Shown here one piece after another: positions 34,470 through 43,102 of a DNA stretch of 64,000 nt; position 1 is the stretch's first letter, and every line of letters begins with the position of its first letter. The notes beneath the pieces are model-generated. The model was given only the letters and a program-made list of their open reading frames with translations. It did not search any database and was not told the DNA's origin. The translations under genes and the position numbers were made by a program. The DNA comes from Mesorhizobium koreense (GTDB lineage: Bacteria; Pseudomonadota; Alphaproteobacteria; Rhizobiales; Rhizobiaceae), in the NCBI RefSeq assembly GCF_031656215.1, contig NZ_CP134228.1, positions 1,879,001 through 1,943,000 on the forward strand, written 5' to 3'.

Positions 34470-35744
34470 GTGGGACAAACAGTCTTCATCCCGCGGGAAA
34501 CGGTGGCTGGCGAGCCGCGCGTTGCGGCGTCGCCCGAGACGGTGAAGCGCATGGCTGGCCTCGGCCTTGAAATCATCGTCGAAGGCGGTGCCGGAGAGCA
34601 TTCGCGCATACCGGACACGGACTTCAAGGCGGCCGGCGCAACGATCGGCAAGGCGTCCGATGTCGGCAAGGCCGACGTGGTGCTCAAGGTCCGCCGGCCG
34701 ACCGCCGCCGAGCTCAAATCATACAGGAAGGGCGCCATCGTCATCGCCACGATGGACCCGTATGGTAACGAGGGCGACGTGCAGGCGATGGCGAAGGCCG
34801 GGGTGACGGCGTTCGCCATGGAGTTCATGCCCCGCATCACGCGCGCGCAGTCGATGGACGTACTTTCCAGCCAGGCCAATCTAGCCGGCTATCAGGCGGT
34901 CATCGATGCGGCTTCCGAATATGACCGGGCGCTGCCGATGATGATGACGGCGGCGGGCACGGTTCCGGCGGCGAAGGTGTTCGTGATGGGCGTCGGCGTC
35001 GCCGGCCTGCAGGCGATCGCCACCGCCAAGCGCCTCGGCGCGGTCGTCACCGCGACGGACGTGCGACCCGCCGTGAAGGAGCAGGTGCAGTCGCTTGGCG
35101 CAAAATTCCTCGCCGTCGAGGACGAGGAGTTCAAGGCGGCCGAGACGGCGGGTGGCTACGCCAAGGAGATGTCCAAGGAATATCAGGCGAAGCAGGCGCA
35201 ACTCACGGCCGACCATATCGCCAAGCAGGATATCGTCATCACCACGGCGCTCATTCCGGGCAGGCCCGCGCCACGTCTGATATCCGCTGGGATGGTGAAA
35301 TCCATGCGACCGGGCTCGGTCATCGTCGATCTGGCGGTGGAGCGTGGCGGGAATGTGGAGGGCGCCGCGGCGGGCAAGATCGTTACGACGGCGAGCGGCG
35401 TGAAGATCGTCGGCCATCTCAACATGCCGGGCCGCATCGCGGCGACGGCCTCCCTGCTCTACGCGAAGAACCTCTACACCTTCCTCGAGACGATGGTGGA
35501 CAAGGAAGCGAAACAGATCGCACTCAATCGTGATGACGAGCTCGTCAAGGCCACGATGCTGACGGACGGCGGAGCGGTCGTTCATCCGAATTTCGCCGGT
35601 GCCGCACCTTCCGCGAGCGCGGCCAAGGCGGATGAAGCGGCTTCGGCATCGAAGCCTGCCGCCGCGAAGAAGGCCGGTGGCAAGGCAGCAACCGCCAAGA
35701 CGCGCGCGAAGAAGGCTCCCGCCAAGCCGAAGGGAGGCGCATGA
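34470..35744 (+). CDS. pntAA: Proton-translocating NAD(P) transhydrogenase subunit alpha, part 1, with Lys/Ala tail
   Basis: A 424-residue cytoplasmic dI (NAD(H)-binding) subunit of the three-subunit transhydrogenase. It shows the alanine dehydrogenase/PNT fold: [20 protein letters not shown] at the start, [22 protein letters not shown] near residue 170, and [13 protein letters not shown] near 260. The first 375 residues match the family; the last 45 are an Ala/Lys-rich tail ([17 protein letters not shown]) not typical of dI subunits. The start is GTG 34470 after GGGAGG. The stop overlaps pntAB. It supplies NADPH from NADH using the proton gradient. Confidence 0.93.
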   Translation: MGQTVFIPRETVAGEPRVAASPETVKRMAGLGLEIIVEGGAGEHSRIPDTDFKAAGATIGKASDVGKADVVLKVRRPTAAELKSYRKGAIVIATMDPYGNEGDVQAMAKAGVTAFAMEFMPRITRAQSMDVLSSQANLAGYQAVIDAASEYDRALPMMMTAAGTVPAAKVFVMGVGVAGLQAIATAKRLGAVVTATDVRPAVKEQVQSLGAKFLAVEDEEFKAAETAGGYAKEMSKEYQAKQAQLTADHIAKQDIVITTALIPGRPAPRLISAGMVKSMRPGSVIVDLAVERGGNVEGAAAGKIVTTASGVKIVGHLNMPGRIAATASLLYAKNLYTFLETMVDKEAKQIALNRDDELVKATMLTDGGAVVHPNFAGAAPSASAAKADEAASASKPAAAKKAGGKAATAKTRAKKAPAKPKGGA

Positions 35745-36175
35745 TGGAAAAGACGGCGCTTACACAGGCCCTTGACCAGCTCGACAAGGCTTCCGCATCG
35801 GTGCGGGCTGCTCTCGAGACGAGCGCCGGCTATGCCGACCATGCCGCCGACGCGGCTGGTGCGGCCGCGCATGCCGCAACGGGCGGTGCTATCGACCCCT
35901 TCATCTTCCGCTTCGCCATCTTCGTGCTGGCGATCTTCGTCGGCTATTACGTGGTCTGGTCGGTGACGCCGGCACTGCACACGCCGCTTATGTCGGTCAC
36001 CAACGCCATCTCGTCGGTGATCGTGGTCGGTGCGCTGCTTGCCGTCGGCATTTCGGCATCCGGGCTTGCGAGCGGTTTCGGCTTCGTCGCGCTGGTGCTC
36101 GCCTCGGTCAACATCTTCGGCGGCTTCCTGGTCACGCAGCGCATGCTCGCCATGTACAAGAAGAAAGAGAAGTGA
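35741..36175 (+). CDS. pntAB: Proton-translocating NAD(P) transhydrogenase subunit alpha, part 2
   Basis: A 144-residue membrane subunit (first part of dII). A hydrophilic Ala-rich head (about 45 residues) precedes three or four helices; [25 protein letters not shown] is split here for its key part, [13 protein letters not shown], the family signature. The ATG overlaps the pntAA stop (ATGATGG, with a second possible ATG at 35744). It is followed by pntB after three bases. Its extended N-terminal head is longer than in most PntAB proteins. Confidence 0.92.
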   Translation: MMEKTALTQALDQLDKASASVRAALETSAGYADHAADAAGAAAHAATGGAIDPFIFRFAIFVLAIFVGYYVVWSVTPALHTPLMSVTNAISSVIVVGALLAVGISASGLASGFGFVALVLASVNIFGGFLVTQRMLAMYKKKEK

Positions 36176-36178
36176 CCG

Positions 36179-37576
36179 ATGTCGGCTAACGTCGCTTCCT
36201 TCCTCTATCTCGTCTCCGGCATCCTCTTCATCCTGGCACTCAGGGGGCTGTCGCATCCGACGACCAGCCGGCGCGGCAACACGCTCGGCATGATCGGCAT
36301 GGCGATCGCCATCCTGACGACGCTGGCGCTCGCCACGCCGTCATGGGACCGGTTCGGGCTGATCGTGCTCGGCATCGCCATCGGCGGTGGGGCGGGCGCA
36401 TTCATCGCGCGCAAGATCGCAATGACGGCGATGCCGCAGCTTGTCGCGGCCTTCCATTCGCTTGTCGGCCTTGCCGCGGTGATGGTGGCGGCTGGCGCGC
36501 TCTATGCGCCCGGAAGCTTCGGTATCGGCACGGTGGGCGCGGTCCACGCGCAGGCGCTGGTCGAGATGTCGCTCGGCGTCGCCATCGGCGCCATCACCTT
36601 CACCGGCTCCGTCATCGCCTTCCTCAAGCTCGACGGCCGCATGTCGGGCAAGCCGATCATGCTGCCGGCGCGTCACGCCATCAACATCCTTCTCGCCGTG
36701 GCCCTGGTCGTACTCATCGTCCTGCTGGTCACGACGCAGAACCATCTTGCATTCTGGCTGATCGTGGCGCTGGCGCTCCTGCTCGGCGTGCTCCTCATCG
36801 TCCCGATCGGCGGCGCCGACATGCCGGTCGTCATCTCGATGCTGAACTCCTATTCGGGATGGGCGGCGGCGGCGCTCGGCTTCACGCTGGGCAATTTGGC
36901 GCTGATCATCACCGGCGCGCTGGTCGGCTCCTCGGGCGCGATCCTGTCCTACATCATGTGCAAGGGCATGAACCGCTCCTTCATTTCCGTCATCCTCGGC
37001 GGCTTCGGCGGCGAGACGGCGGCGGCCGCCGACGACGGCATCGAGCGGACCGTCAAGCAAGGCTCGGCGGACGATGCCGCCTTCCTCATGAAGAACGCGC
37101 AGAAGGTCATCATCGTGCCGGGCTACGGCATGGCGGTGGCGCAGGCACAGCACGCGCTGCGCGAGATGGCCGACAAGCTGAAGGCGGAGGGCGTCGAGGT
37201 CAAATACGCCATCCACCCGGTCGCCGGTCGTATGCCCGGCCACATGAACGTGCTTCTGGCCGAAGCCAACGTGCCCTATGACGAGGTCTTCGAGCTGGAG
37301 GACATCAACTCCGAGTTCGCGCAAGCCGACGTCGCCTATGTCATCGGCGCCAACGACGTGACGAATCCAGCCGCGCGCGACGACAAGAACTCGCCGATCT
37401 ACGGCATGCCGATCCTCGAGGTCGACAAGGCGCGCACCTGCCTCTTCGTCAAGCGCTCGCTCGGCTCCGGCTATGCCGGCATCGACAACACGCTGTTCTA
37501 TAAGGACGGCACGATGATGCTGCTCGGCGACGCCAAGAAGATGACCGAGGATATCGTCAAGGCGCTTGACGAGTAG
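36179..37576 (+). CDS. pntB: Proton-translocating NAD(P) transhydrogenase subunit beta
   Basis: A 465-residue subunit with eight or nine membrane helices (residues 1-265) and a C-terminal dIII NADP(H)-binding domain. Landmarks are MPVVISMLNSYSGWAAAALG near residue 220 in the channel region, VIIVPGYGMAVAQAQH near 313 (the NADP loop), HPVAGRMPGHMNVLLAEA near 345 and IGANDVTNPAARDD near 385. It completes the PntAA-AB-B operon. The following 164 bases to the next gene contain no recognisable element. Confidence 0.95.
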   Translation: MSANVASFLYLVSGILFILALRGLSHPTTSRRGNTLGMIGMAIAILTTLALATPSWDRFGLIVLGIAIGGGAGAFIARKIAMTAMPQLVAAFHSLVGLAAVMVAAGALYAPGSFGIGTVGAVHAQALVEMSLGVAIGAITFTGSVIAFLKLDGRMSGKPIMLPARHAINILLAVALVVLIVLLVTTQNHLAFWLIVALALLLGVLLIVPIGGADMPVVISMLNSYSGWAAAALGFTLGNLALIITGALVGSSGAILSYIMCKGMNRSFISVILGGFGGETAAAADDGIERTVKQGSADDAAFLMKNAQKVIIVPGYGMAVAQAQHALREMADKLKAEGVEVKYAIHPVAGRMPGHMNVLLAEANVPYDEVFELEDINSEFAQADVAYVIGANDVTNPAARDDKNSPIYGMPILEVDKARTCLFVKRSLGSGYAGIDNTLFYKDGTMMLLGDAKKMTEDIVKALDE

Positions 37577-37740
37577 GCCAAGGAAAGCGGCCAAGCCCTC
37601 TCCGGGCTGTTCCGTATCGAGACTCTTCGTACTGCATGTCGGCTGGTCTCTTGCCGAAGCGCCTCACATGGTCAAGATAGGCAATCTTCAGTCGCCTGCC
37701 GCGTGGATGCGCGCATAGGCGGGACAGAAATGTGGGGTAC

Positions 37741-38583
37741 ATGATGAAGATTCTGCTGCAATCGGCGGTGATCGCCGGGATGTTCGGCCTGTCCCTGGCT
37801 TCGGCCCAGGCCGGGGAGACGCTCGACCGCGTCATGAAGAACAAGGTGCTGGTCGAGGTCACGGACCAGGCCTATCCGCCTTTCTCCTATCTCAACGACA
37901 AGGGCGAGATGGATGGCTTCGACATCGACGTTTCCAAGGAAGTCGCGAAGCGGCTCGGCGTCGGCTACAAGGTCGAGACGCCGTCCTGGGCGATCATCAC
38001 GGCCGGCAATTGGAAGGGCCGTTGGGATATCTGCGTCTGTTCGATGACGCCGACGACCGAGCGCGCACAGGTGCTCGACTTCGTCAACGAATATTATGCG
38101 GCGCCTGCGGTGATCGTCGTCAATTCGGATAATACCGATATCAAGGGCGCGGCCGATCTGAACGGCAAGAAGGTCGGGGCAGAGGCCGGCACGACCTACG
38201 AGAAATATATCCAGAAACAGCTCGTCATCGAGGTTCCGGGACAGCCCACCGTCAAGCCGGACTTCCCCTTCGACAACGCCGAGGTGGTTCCCTATGATTC
38301 CGAGGACACGGCTTTCCAGGACCTCGCACTCGGCAGCGGCAAGCGGCTCGATGCCATCGTCAGCGGCTACATGACCGCAAAGGACCGGGTCGAGAAGTCG
38401 AACGGCAAGTTCAAGATCGTTGGCGACAGCCTCTATGCCGAGCCCATCTGGGTTTCCGTCGACAAGGGCGACAAGGAATGGGAAGCCAGGATCAAGGAGA
38501 TATTCCAGGCGATGCACGATGACGGCACGCTGAAGAATATCTCGGAGAAGTGGGTCGGCAAAGACATCTCGACCAAGCCCTGA
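37741..38583 (+). CDS. Amino-acid-type ABC transporter substrate-binding protein (family 3)
   Basis: A 280-residue periplasmic protein with a Sec signal ending near ASAQA. The domain begins TLDRVMKNKVLVEVTDQAYPPFSYLNDKGEMDGFDID in parts (PPFSYLNDKGEMDGFDID is the family core), followed by WDICVCSMTPTTERAQVLDF and GKKVGAEAGTTYEKYIQ. The conserved ligand arginine of the ERA(Q)-x-x-x-F block is present. ATG 37741 or 37744 is the start; GTG 37732 is less likely. The permease gene follows after 14 bases. Two Cys in ICVC are unusual for the family. Confidence 0.9.
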   Translation: MMKILLQSAVIAGMFGLSLASAQAGETLDRVMKNKVLVEVTDQAYPPFSYLNDKGEMDGFDIDVSKEVAKRLGVGYKVETPSWAIITAGNWKGRWDICVCSMTPTTERAQVLDFVNEYYAAPAVIVVNSDNTDIKGAADLNGKKVGAEAGTTYEKYIQKQLVIEVPGQPTVKPDFPFDNAEVVPYDSEDTAFQDLALGSGKRLDAIVSGYMTAKDRVEKSNGKFKIVGDSLYAEPIWVSVDKGDKEWEARIKEIFQAMHDDGTLKNISEKWVGKDISTKP

Positions 38584-38597
38584 GCGCTCCGGTACCC

Positions 38598-39440
38598 ATG
38601 AGCGAGGGCGAAAACGCGGCAGCCGGGGAGGGGAATGCGACGTCGCCCTTTCCCGCTTCCGAACACAATTACGCGTTCCGGCTGAGGGTGCTCGCGACCT
38701 GGACGACGCTTTTTGCGCTCTTCGTCGTCTTCTTCCTGAATTTCGGGCTCGACTTCCCGTTCATCATCGAGAAGTTCCCGATGCTCGCGGGGCTCAGGCT
38801 GACGCGCGACGGCTTCATACAGGGTGCTGCGCTGACGCTGTTCGTCTGCTTCTTCGCCATCGTGGCGTCGATCATCCTGGGGCTGGCGTCGGCGCTGTCA
38901 CGGCTTTCGAAGAGCGCCGTCCTCTACGGCATTTCCACCTTCTATACGTCCTTCTTCCGTGGCACGCCGCTTCTCGTCCAGATATTCCTGATCTATCTCG
39001 GCCTGCCGCAGATCGGTCCGGTGCCGCGCGCCGTGCCGTCGGGGATCATCGCGCTTTCGCTGAATTACGGCGCGTATCTCAGTGAGATCTTCCGCTCCGG
39101 CATCCTGTCGGTGCCGCAGGGCCAGCGCGAGGCCGGCGCTTCGCTCGGTCTGCATCGTGGTCAGATCATGTGGACGATCGTGCTGCCGCAGGCGATGCGC
39201 ATCGTCATTCCGCCGACGGGATCGCAGTTCATCGCCATGCTGAAGGATTCCTCGCTCATCTCGGTCATGGGCGTGTGGGAAATCATGTTCCTGGCGCAAT
39301 CCTTCGGTCGTGCCAGTTATCGCTATATCGAGATGCTGACCACGGCGGCGGTCATCTACTGGTTCCTGTCTTTCCTGTTCGAGCTCGTACAGGCGCGTCT
39401 CGAAGCCTATTACGGCAAAGGCTACCGGCAGCAGAGATAG
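38598..39440 (+). CDS. Amino-acid-type ABC transporter permease (HisM/GlnP family)
   Basis: A 280-residue inner membrane permease with an N-terminal hydrophilic head and about five helices. It shows the family signature for polar amino acid permeases: FFRGTPLLVQIFLIYLGLPQ near residue 120 and the EAA-like loop GQREAGASLGLHRGQIMWTIVLPQ split around EAGASLGL near 180. The late part DSSLISVMGVWEIMF is also typical. ATG 38598 is chosen because the frame before it overlaps the binding-protein end. No ATPase gene follows; the next gene is convergent DUF992, so the ATPase must be encoded elsewhere. Confidence 0.92.
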   Translation: MSEGENAAAGEGNATSPFPASEHNYAFRLRVLATWTTLFALFVVFFLNFGLDFPFIIEKFPMLAGLRLTRDGFIQGAALTLFVCFFAIVASIILGLASALSRLSKSAVLYGISTFYTSFFRGTPLLVQIFLIYLGLPQIGPVPRAVPSGIIALSLNYGAYLSEIFRSGILSVPQGQREAGASLGLHRGQIMWTIVLPQAMRIVIPPTGSQFIAMLKDSSLISVMGVWEIMFLAQSFGRASYRYIEMLTTAAVIYWFLSFLFELVQARLEAYYGKGYRQQR

Positions 39441-39465
39441 GCCGGCCACGGGTATACGGCCGGCC
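39440..39465. other. Hairpin between convergent permease and DUF992 genes
   Basis: GGCCGGCC (39440-39447) and GGCCGGCC (39458-39465), itself self-complementary, flank a ten-base loop directly after the permease stop codon. No T-run follows on either strand, so it is a weak or Rho-assisted terminator at best. Confidence 0.4.
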
Positions 39466-39492
39466 CTTGCCTCGATTGTCCGTCAGCGGTCC

Positions 39493-39981
39493 CTATTTCA
39501 GCACGCTCTCCAGATGAAAGCTCGCGACGCCGGCGGCGACATTGACGCCGGTCTGCGCCTGGACGCTGACAGGCTGCAGCGTGAAGGTCCGGTCGGAGCC
39601 GCCCACCAGGAGGTTGGCGCCGGCGCCGACCCCGGCGGTCGCCTCGGCGGTAGCACCCGTGTAGTCGCCGGCGAGCGCGCCCGGTCCATAACCGCTCTTG
39701 GTCGGGGCGAGCACCAGCCATTGCATCACGGATTTGCCGGTGACGCCGACGTCCAGCCCGATCTTGGTGACGCGGCCGACATAGTCCTCCTTCGGAACGT
39801 TCGGGTCGGAGGGCGTATAGGTGCAGTTCAGCTTCTTCGACGAACCGACGATCATGCCGACCCCGCCGTGGATAACGCACTCAAGCCGGCCGACTTCCTG
39901 GGCCTGATCCGATGCCGCGGCAAAGGCGGGAGCTATGGACATAAACAAGGCGGCAGCCGCCGCCGGTGCGAGCGTCTTCAT
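39493..39981 (-). CDS. DUF992 domain secreted protein
   Basis: A 162-residue protein with a Sec signal cleaved after IAPAFA and a DUF992 domain: VGRLECVIHGGVGMIVGSSKKLNCTYTP (core GMIVGSSKKLNC, with paired Cys), then IGLDVGVTGKSVMQWLV and GDYTGATAEATAGVGAGANLLVGG. DUF992 proteins are small periplasmic beta proteins restricted mainly to Rhizobiales; their function is unknown. AAGGAGATCC gives a strong ribosome site before ATG 39981. It is monocistronic and convergent with the ABC permease gene. Confidence 0.88.
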   Translation of the reverse strand: MKTLAPAAAAALFMSIAPAFAAASDQAQEVGRLECVIHGGVGMIVGSSKKLNCTYTPSDPNVPKEDYVGRVTKIGLDVGVTGKSVMQWLVLAPTKSGYGPGALAGDYTGATAEATAGVGAGANLLVGGSDRTFTLQPVSVQAQTGVNVAAGVASFHLESVLK

Positions 39982-40103
39982 CGTGGGATCTCCTTGACGT
40001 TTCGTCTGGCGGATTAACCAGCGAACAGGCCAACGGTTCCGATCACGGATCGTGACAGGGAAGAGATTCGGTTTACTTTTGCCGGCGATGACCGGATGGC
40101 GGC

Positions 40104-40211
40104 GCTTTAAAGCGCGTCGCGATCTTTCAGATACGCCCCAGGCGCTTCAGCTTCTGATTCTGCGCATGTCTTTATCCCGAAACCGGTTCCCGCGTTGGGG
40201 AGACATGCCTT
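40104..40211. repeat. Rhizobiales interspersed repeat of about 108 bp, best copy
   Basis: The element contains GCGCGTCGCGATCTTTCAG, GGCGCTTCAGCTTCT, TTATCCCGAAACCGGTTCC and ends GGGGAGACATGCCTTA. It overlaps the TAA stop codon of the TPR lipoprotein gene by two bases, so the repeat supplies the end of that gene. Related copies lie at 41076-41162 and 24771-24866. The copies at 40.1 and 41.1 kb bracket the TPR gene in the same orientation. Confidence 0.8.
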
Positions 40212-41052
40212 AGCTGGAGCGGGTCCGGGCGAGGCCATCGACGGCCGGCTTGTAGTTTCGGTCGATCTGTACGGCCTTGGCATAGGAGGCAGCCGCCTTC
40301 TGCCTGTCGCCGCGCTTTTCGTAGACCAGGGCCTGGTTGGCCCAGCTTTCCGCGACGTTGCCGTCGAGCTTGATGGCGGTGTTGAAGTCGGCGAAGGCAT
40401 TGTCGGTGTCGCCGAGCGCCAGATAGGAAAGGCCACGGCCGTTGTAGGGCTCAGGCGCGCGCGGCGACAGCGATATCGCCTTGGAGAAATCCTCGATCGC
40501 CTGCTTGTGCTGTCCTTGCGCCTGATAGATCAGGCCGCGGTCGTGGTAGGCACGGCCATCGGTCGTGTCCTGCGAGATGGCCTGATTGAAGTCGGAGAGT
40601 GCCTGGTCGAGCCGGCCCGCCTGACGGTAGATGTCGCCGCGACCGATATAGGCGGTATCGTAGCTCGGATTGATCTGGATGGCGCGCGAGTAGTCCGCTA
40701 CGGCCTTGGCGTCGTCACCGGTATAGTGCCAGATCAGCGCGCGGTTGGCGTAGGCCTGGTAATAGTTCGGGTTGAGCTTGATCGCCGTATCGAAGTCGTC
40801 GAGCGCGTCGCGATACTTGCCGGCACGGCCGTAGGCCGACCCGCGGACATTGTAGGATTCGGGGCTGTTCGGATTGCGGTTGATGACGGCCGTCAACGAG
40901 CCGATGTTCTCCGCCGAGCCCTGTGCGGGGTCGACATTGTACATCTGTTCCGGCGCGCTCTGGCATGCGGCAAGCCCGAGCATCGCAAACAGCGCGACGG
41001 CAATACCCGCCTTGCGTGACGCCGAATGCCTGCTATCTGCGAAATCCGCCAT
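40210..41052 (-). CDS. TPR-repeat lipoprotein
   Basis: A 280-residue lipoprotein: the lipobox LAAC places the lipidated Cys at residue 30. From residue 50 to 270 it consists of about six tetratricopeptide repeats with the W/Y-x-x-L/G-x-x-Y/A pattern, such as AYGRAGKYRDALDDFDTAIKLNPN (key part ALDDFDTAIKLNP), AVADYSRAIQINPS, ALSDFNQAIS and AFADFNTAIKLDGN. Such lipoproteins (NlpI/LpoA-like arrangement) scaffold envelope complexes. It is flanked on both sides by copies of the same interspersed repeat. Partner unknown. Confidence 0.88.
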   Translation of the reverse strand: MADFADSRHSASRKAGIAVALFAMLGLAACQSAPEQMYNVDPAQGSAENIGSLTAVINRNPNSPESYNVRGSAYGRAGKYRDALDDFDTAIKLNPNYYQAYANRALIWHYTGDDAKAVADYSRAIQINPSYDTAYIGRGDIYRQAGRLDQALSDFNQAISQDTTDGRAYHDRGLIYQAQGQHKQAIEDFSKAISLSPRAPEPYNGRGLSYLALGDTDNAFADFNTAIKLDGNVAESWANQALVYEKRGDRQKAAASYAKAVQIDRNYKPAVDGLARTRSS

Positions 41053-41075
41053 TCCGTCAGTTCCTCATCTGCCGC

Positions 41076-41162
41076 TGAAGCGTGTCGCGATCAGATTCGC
41101 CCCATACGTTTCAGGTTCTTGATTTTACGCATATCTCCCGACTTTTGAGAGACATGCTTTAG
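41076..41162. repeat. Rhizobiales interspersed repeat, partial copy
   Basis: It shares with 40104-40211 the order AGCGTGTCGCGATC, ATTCGCCCCA, TCAGGTTCTTGATTTTACGCAT-like and AGAGACATGCTTTAG, but lacks the CCCGAAACCGG part. It starts 24 bases upstream of the TPR lipoprotein start and therefore lies in its promoter or leader region. Confidence 0.7.
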
Positions 41163-41197
41163 TTCTGCTTACGGGATACCATCAGAAGCGGCGATCT

Positions 41198-41235
41198 CAA
41201 ATAGAAAGGCGGCCGCGATTGCCGATCGCGCCGCC
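41198..41235 (-). terminator. Rho-independent terminator of rpsU
   Basis: On the minus strand GGCGGC-GCGAT pairs with ATCGC-GCCGCC (one bulged base) over the span 41208-41235 and is followed by TTTCTATTT. It lies 35 bases past the rpsU stop codon, separating it from the TPR gene downstream. Confidence 0.75.
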
Positions 41236-41270
41236 TCCAGTATCCCTTGAAAAGGTCGAAATATGGGCGC

Positions 41271-41501
41271 TTAGCGCGCTATCGCCTTGGGGCCGGCCAC
41301 GAGGCCTTCCCGCTGCGCGCGCTTGCGTGCGAGCTTGCGGGCGCGGCGAACGGCCTCAGCCTTCTCGCGGGCGCGCTTCTCGGACGGCTTCTCATAATGT
41401 CCGCGCATCTTCATTTCGCGGAAGATGCCCTCGCGCTGCATTTTCTTCTTGAGCGCGCGAAGCGCCTGGTCAACATTGTTGTCGCGGACGAGTACCTGCA
41501 C
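41271..41501 (-). CDS. rpsU: 30S ribosomal protein S21
   Basis: A 76-residue basic protein with the S21 start [20 protein letters not shown] and the core [21 protein letters not shown], then an Arg/Lys/Ala-rich C-terminus typical of alphaproteobacteria. S21 binds near the anti-Shine-Dalgarno region of 16S rRNA and helps initiation. The start is a GTG (41499-41501) with AGGA upstream; the open frame reaches back 23 codons without family sequence. It is monocistronic with its own terminator. Confidence 0.95.
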   Translation of the reverse strand: MQVLVRDNNVDQALRALKKKMQREGIFREMKMRGHYEKPSEKRAREKAEAVRRARKLARKRAQREGLVAGPKAIAR

Positions 41502-41698
41502 GTGTGATCCTGTTTCCGAGCGAGTTGCTGCTGTCTTCTGCCCAGCACCAAGGCTTTCGCGGCGCACCACCGTCGCGAATAGCGGCGGCTGTTAGCAGAA
41601 TGAGCAAGGAATGTCGAGCGAAAAGCGCGGGATTGCGCAGTTTTTGCAAAGACGCATCCATCAATCGAAACAGAACGATCCGATGAGGGATCGTCGAG

Positions 41699-42109
41699 TC
41701 AGGTCATCAGTTTCAGCCCGTTGACGATCTTGTCCACGATCTTGCGTTCGCCATGCAGGCCGAGCCCCACGAGATCGAGATCCGCAGCGTTGGTGACGGC
41801 AACAGAAGCGCGGTTTTCGGGGTCGCTGCTCGTCGTGAACAGCGGGCGTGTATAGAGCGTGAAGCCTATGCCGCGCGACATTGCCCGGTCGTAGGTGCGG
41901 CGCATCGTCTGCCCGTCGGCGGCGAAGACGAAGATCGGTTCCCGTACGAGCGGCAGGTAGGCGTTGCCGTCGGCGTCACCATAGGGTTCACCGGCAAGTT
42001 CCGGATAGCTGTGCATGAGGCCGCCGGTCAGGAAGGCGGCGACGTTGACTTTCTGCCAGGCAAGAAGACCGTCGAGCAGGACGAGAGCGGTTTTGGTAGG
42101 ATAGATCAT
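41699..42109 (-). CDS. DUF2000 domain protein
   Basis: A 136-residue protein with the DUF2000 pattern: ALVLLDGLLAWQKVNVAAFL at the start, GNAYLPLVREPIFVFAADG in the middle and FTLYTRPLFTTSSDPENRA near residue 95. Some family structures resemble peptidyl-tRNA hydrolase II, but activity is unknown. The start ATG overlaps the leader of the divergent AraC gene, 52 bases away. DUF2000 and AraC genes are often divergently paired, so the AraC protein probably regulates it. The 41502-41698 gap upstream of rpsU has nothing recognisable beyond the rpsU leader. Confidence 0.85.
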   Translation of the reverse strand: MIYPTKTALVLLDGLLAWQKVNVAAFLTGGLMHSYPELAGEPYGDADGNAYLPLVREPIFVFAADGQTMRRTYDRAMSRGIGFTLYTRPLFTTSSDPENRASVAVTNAADLDLVGLGLHGERKIVDKIVNGLKLMT

Positions 42110-42160
42110 GCATCCATCCTATCTGTCGGGTGGAACACGTCTTGAACGATCGTGCAGGCC

Positions 42161-42970
42161 ATGCCGGAAGATTTCATCCTGACCGACGAGCCGGCTCCCG
42201 GCGTCCGGCGCCTTGTCGCCGGGTTCCAAGGTCACGCCTATGATCCGCATCGGCACGAAACCTATGCGATCGGGCACACGCTTTCGGGCGCGCAGGCCTT
42301 TCGCTATCGCTGCGTCGGCCGGGTAAGCTCCGCCGGGGAGTGCATGGTGATTCATCCCGACGAGGTTCATGACGGCCACGCACCCGCCGCGACCGGTTTT
42401 CGCTATCGCATGGTCTATGTCGAGCCCTGGCTGATCCACAGGGCGTCAGACGGTCATGGCGGCCTTCCCTTCGTGCCCGAGGTAGTGGCATCCGATCCGG
42501 CGCTTTCCGCGCTGCTGGAGGAGATGTTCGAGGATTTCGGGCGGGGTACCGAAACGCTTGCATGGGACGAATATATCGCGCGTCTCGCAGAACTCCTGAT
42601 GGGGAGGAGCGACAACGGCGAGACCGTGCGAATCATGGCTTTGCCGGAAGCCGAGGTGGCGAAGGCACGCGCAATGATGAGCGACGAATTTGCGCGGCCG
42701 CTCAACTCCTCCGATCTCGAACAGGCAACCGGCCTCGACCGTTTCGAGCTCGCACGCGCCTTTCGTCGGCTCGCTGGTACCTCGCCTTACCGTTATCTGC
42801 TCGGCCGTCGCCTGGAAGCCGCGCGGCGCGCCATTCTTTCCGGTGAGGAGATTTCGCATGTGGCGGCCGGCGTTGGCTTTGCCGATCAGGCGCACATGAC
42901 GCGGCATTTCAAGGCGCGTTACGGCATCACGCCTGGTCGCATGGCGGTGCTGGCGCGCGGCCGGACATGA
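42161..42970 (+). CDS. AraC-family transcriptional regulator
   Basis: A 269-residue regulator with an N-terminal cupin-like AraC ligand domain (YDPHRHETYAIGHTLSGAQAF, with the His-rich metal or ligand strand; VIHPDEVHDGHA near residue 65) and a C-terminal double HTH (residues 175-265, LEQATGLDRFELARAFRRL and ISHVAAGVGFADQAHMTRHF). GTG 42152 three codons upstream is an alternative start. It diverges from the DUF2000 gene and probably controls it and itself. No sign of ligand identity. Confidence 0.9.
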   Translation: MPEDFILTDEPAPGVRRLVAGFQGHAYDPHRHETYAIGHTLSGAQAFRYRCVGRVSSAGECMVIHPDEVHDGHAPAATGFRYRMVYVEPWLIHRASDGHGGLPFVPEVVASDPALSALLEEMFEDFGRGTETLAWDEYIARLAELLMGRSDNGETVRIMALPEAEVAKARAMMSDEFARPLNSSDLEQATGLDRFELARAFRRLAGTSPYRYLLGRRLEAARRAILSGEEISHVAAGVGFADQAHMTRHFKARYGITPGRMAVLARGRT

Positions 42971-43102
42971 AAGAGGCCGCCGGGGCATTCGGTGCAAAGC
43001 GGCAAACACCGTCGCAAACAGCGCAAGGCCGATCCGGCCTTTTCGGTACAGGGGCTGTGGTGCTACACGTCGCTCCGGACGAGGCAGCAGGGCGGAGAGG
43101 CC

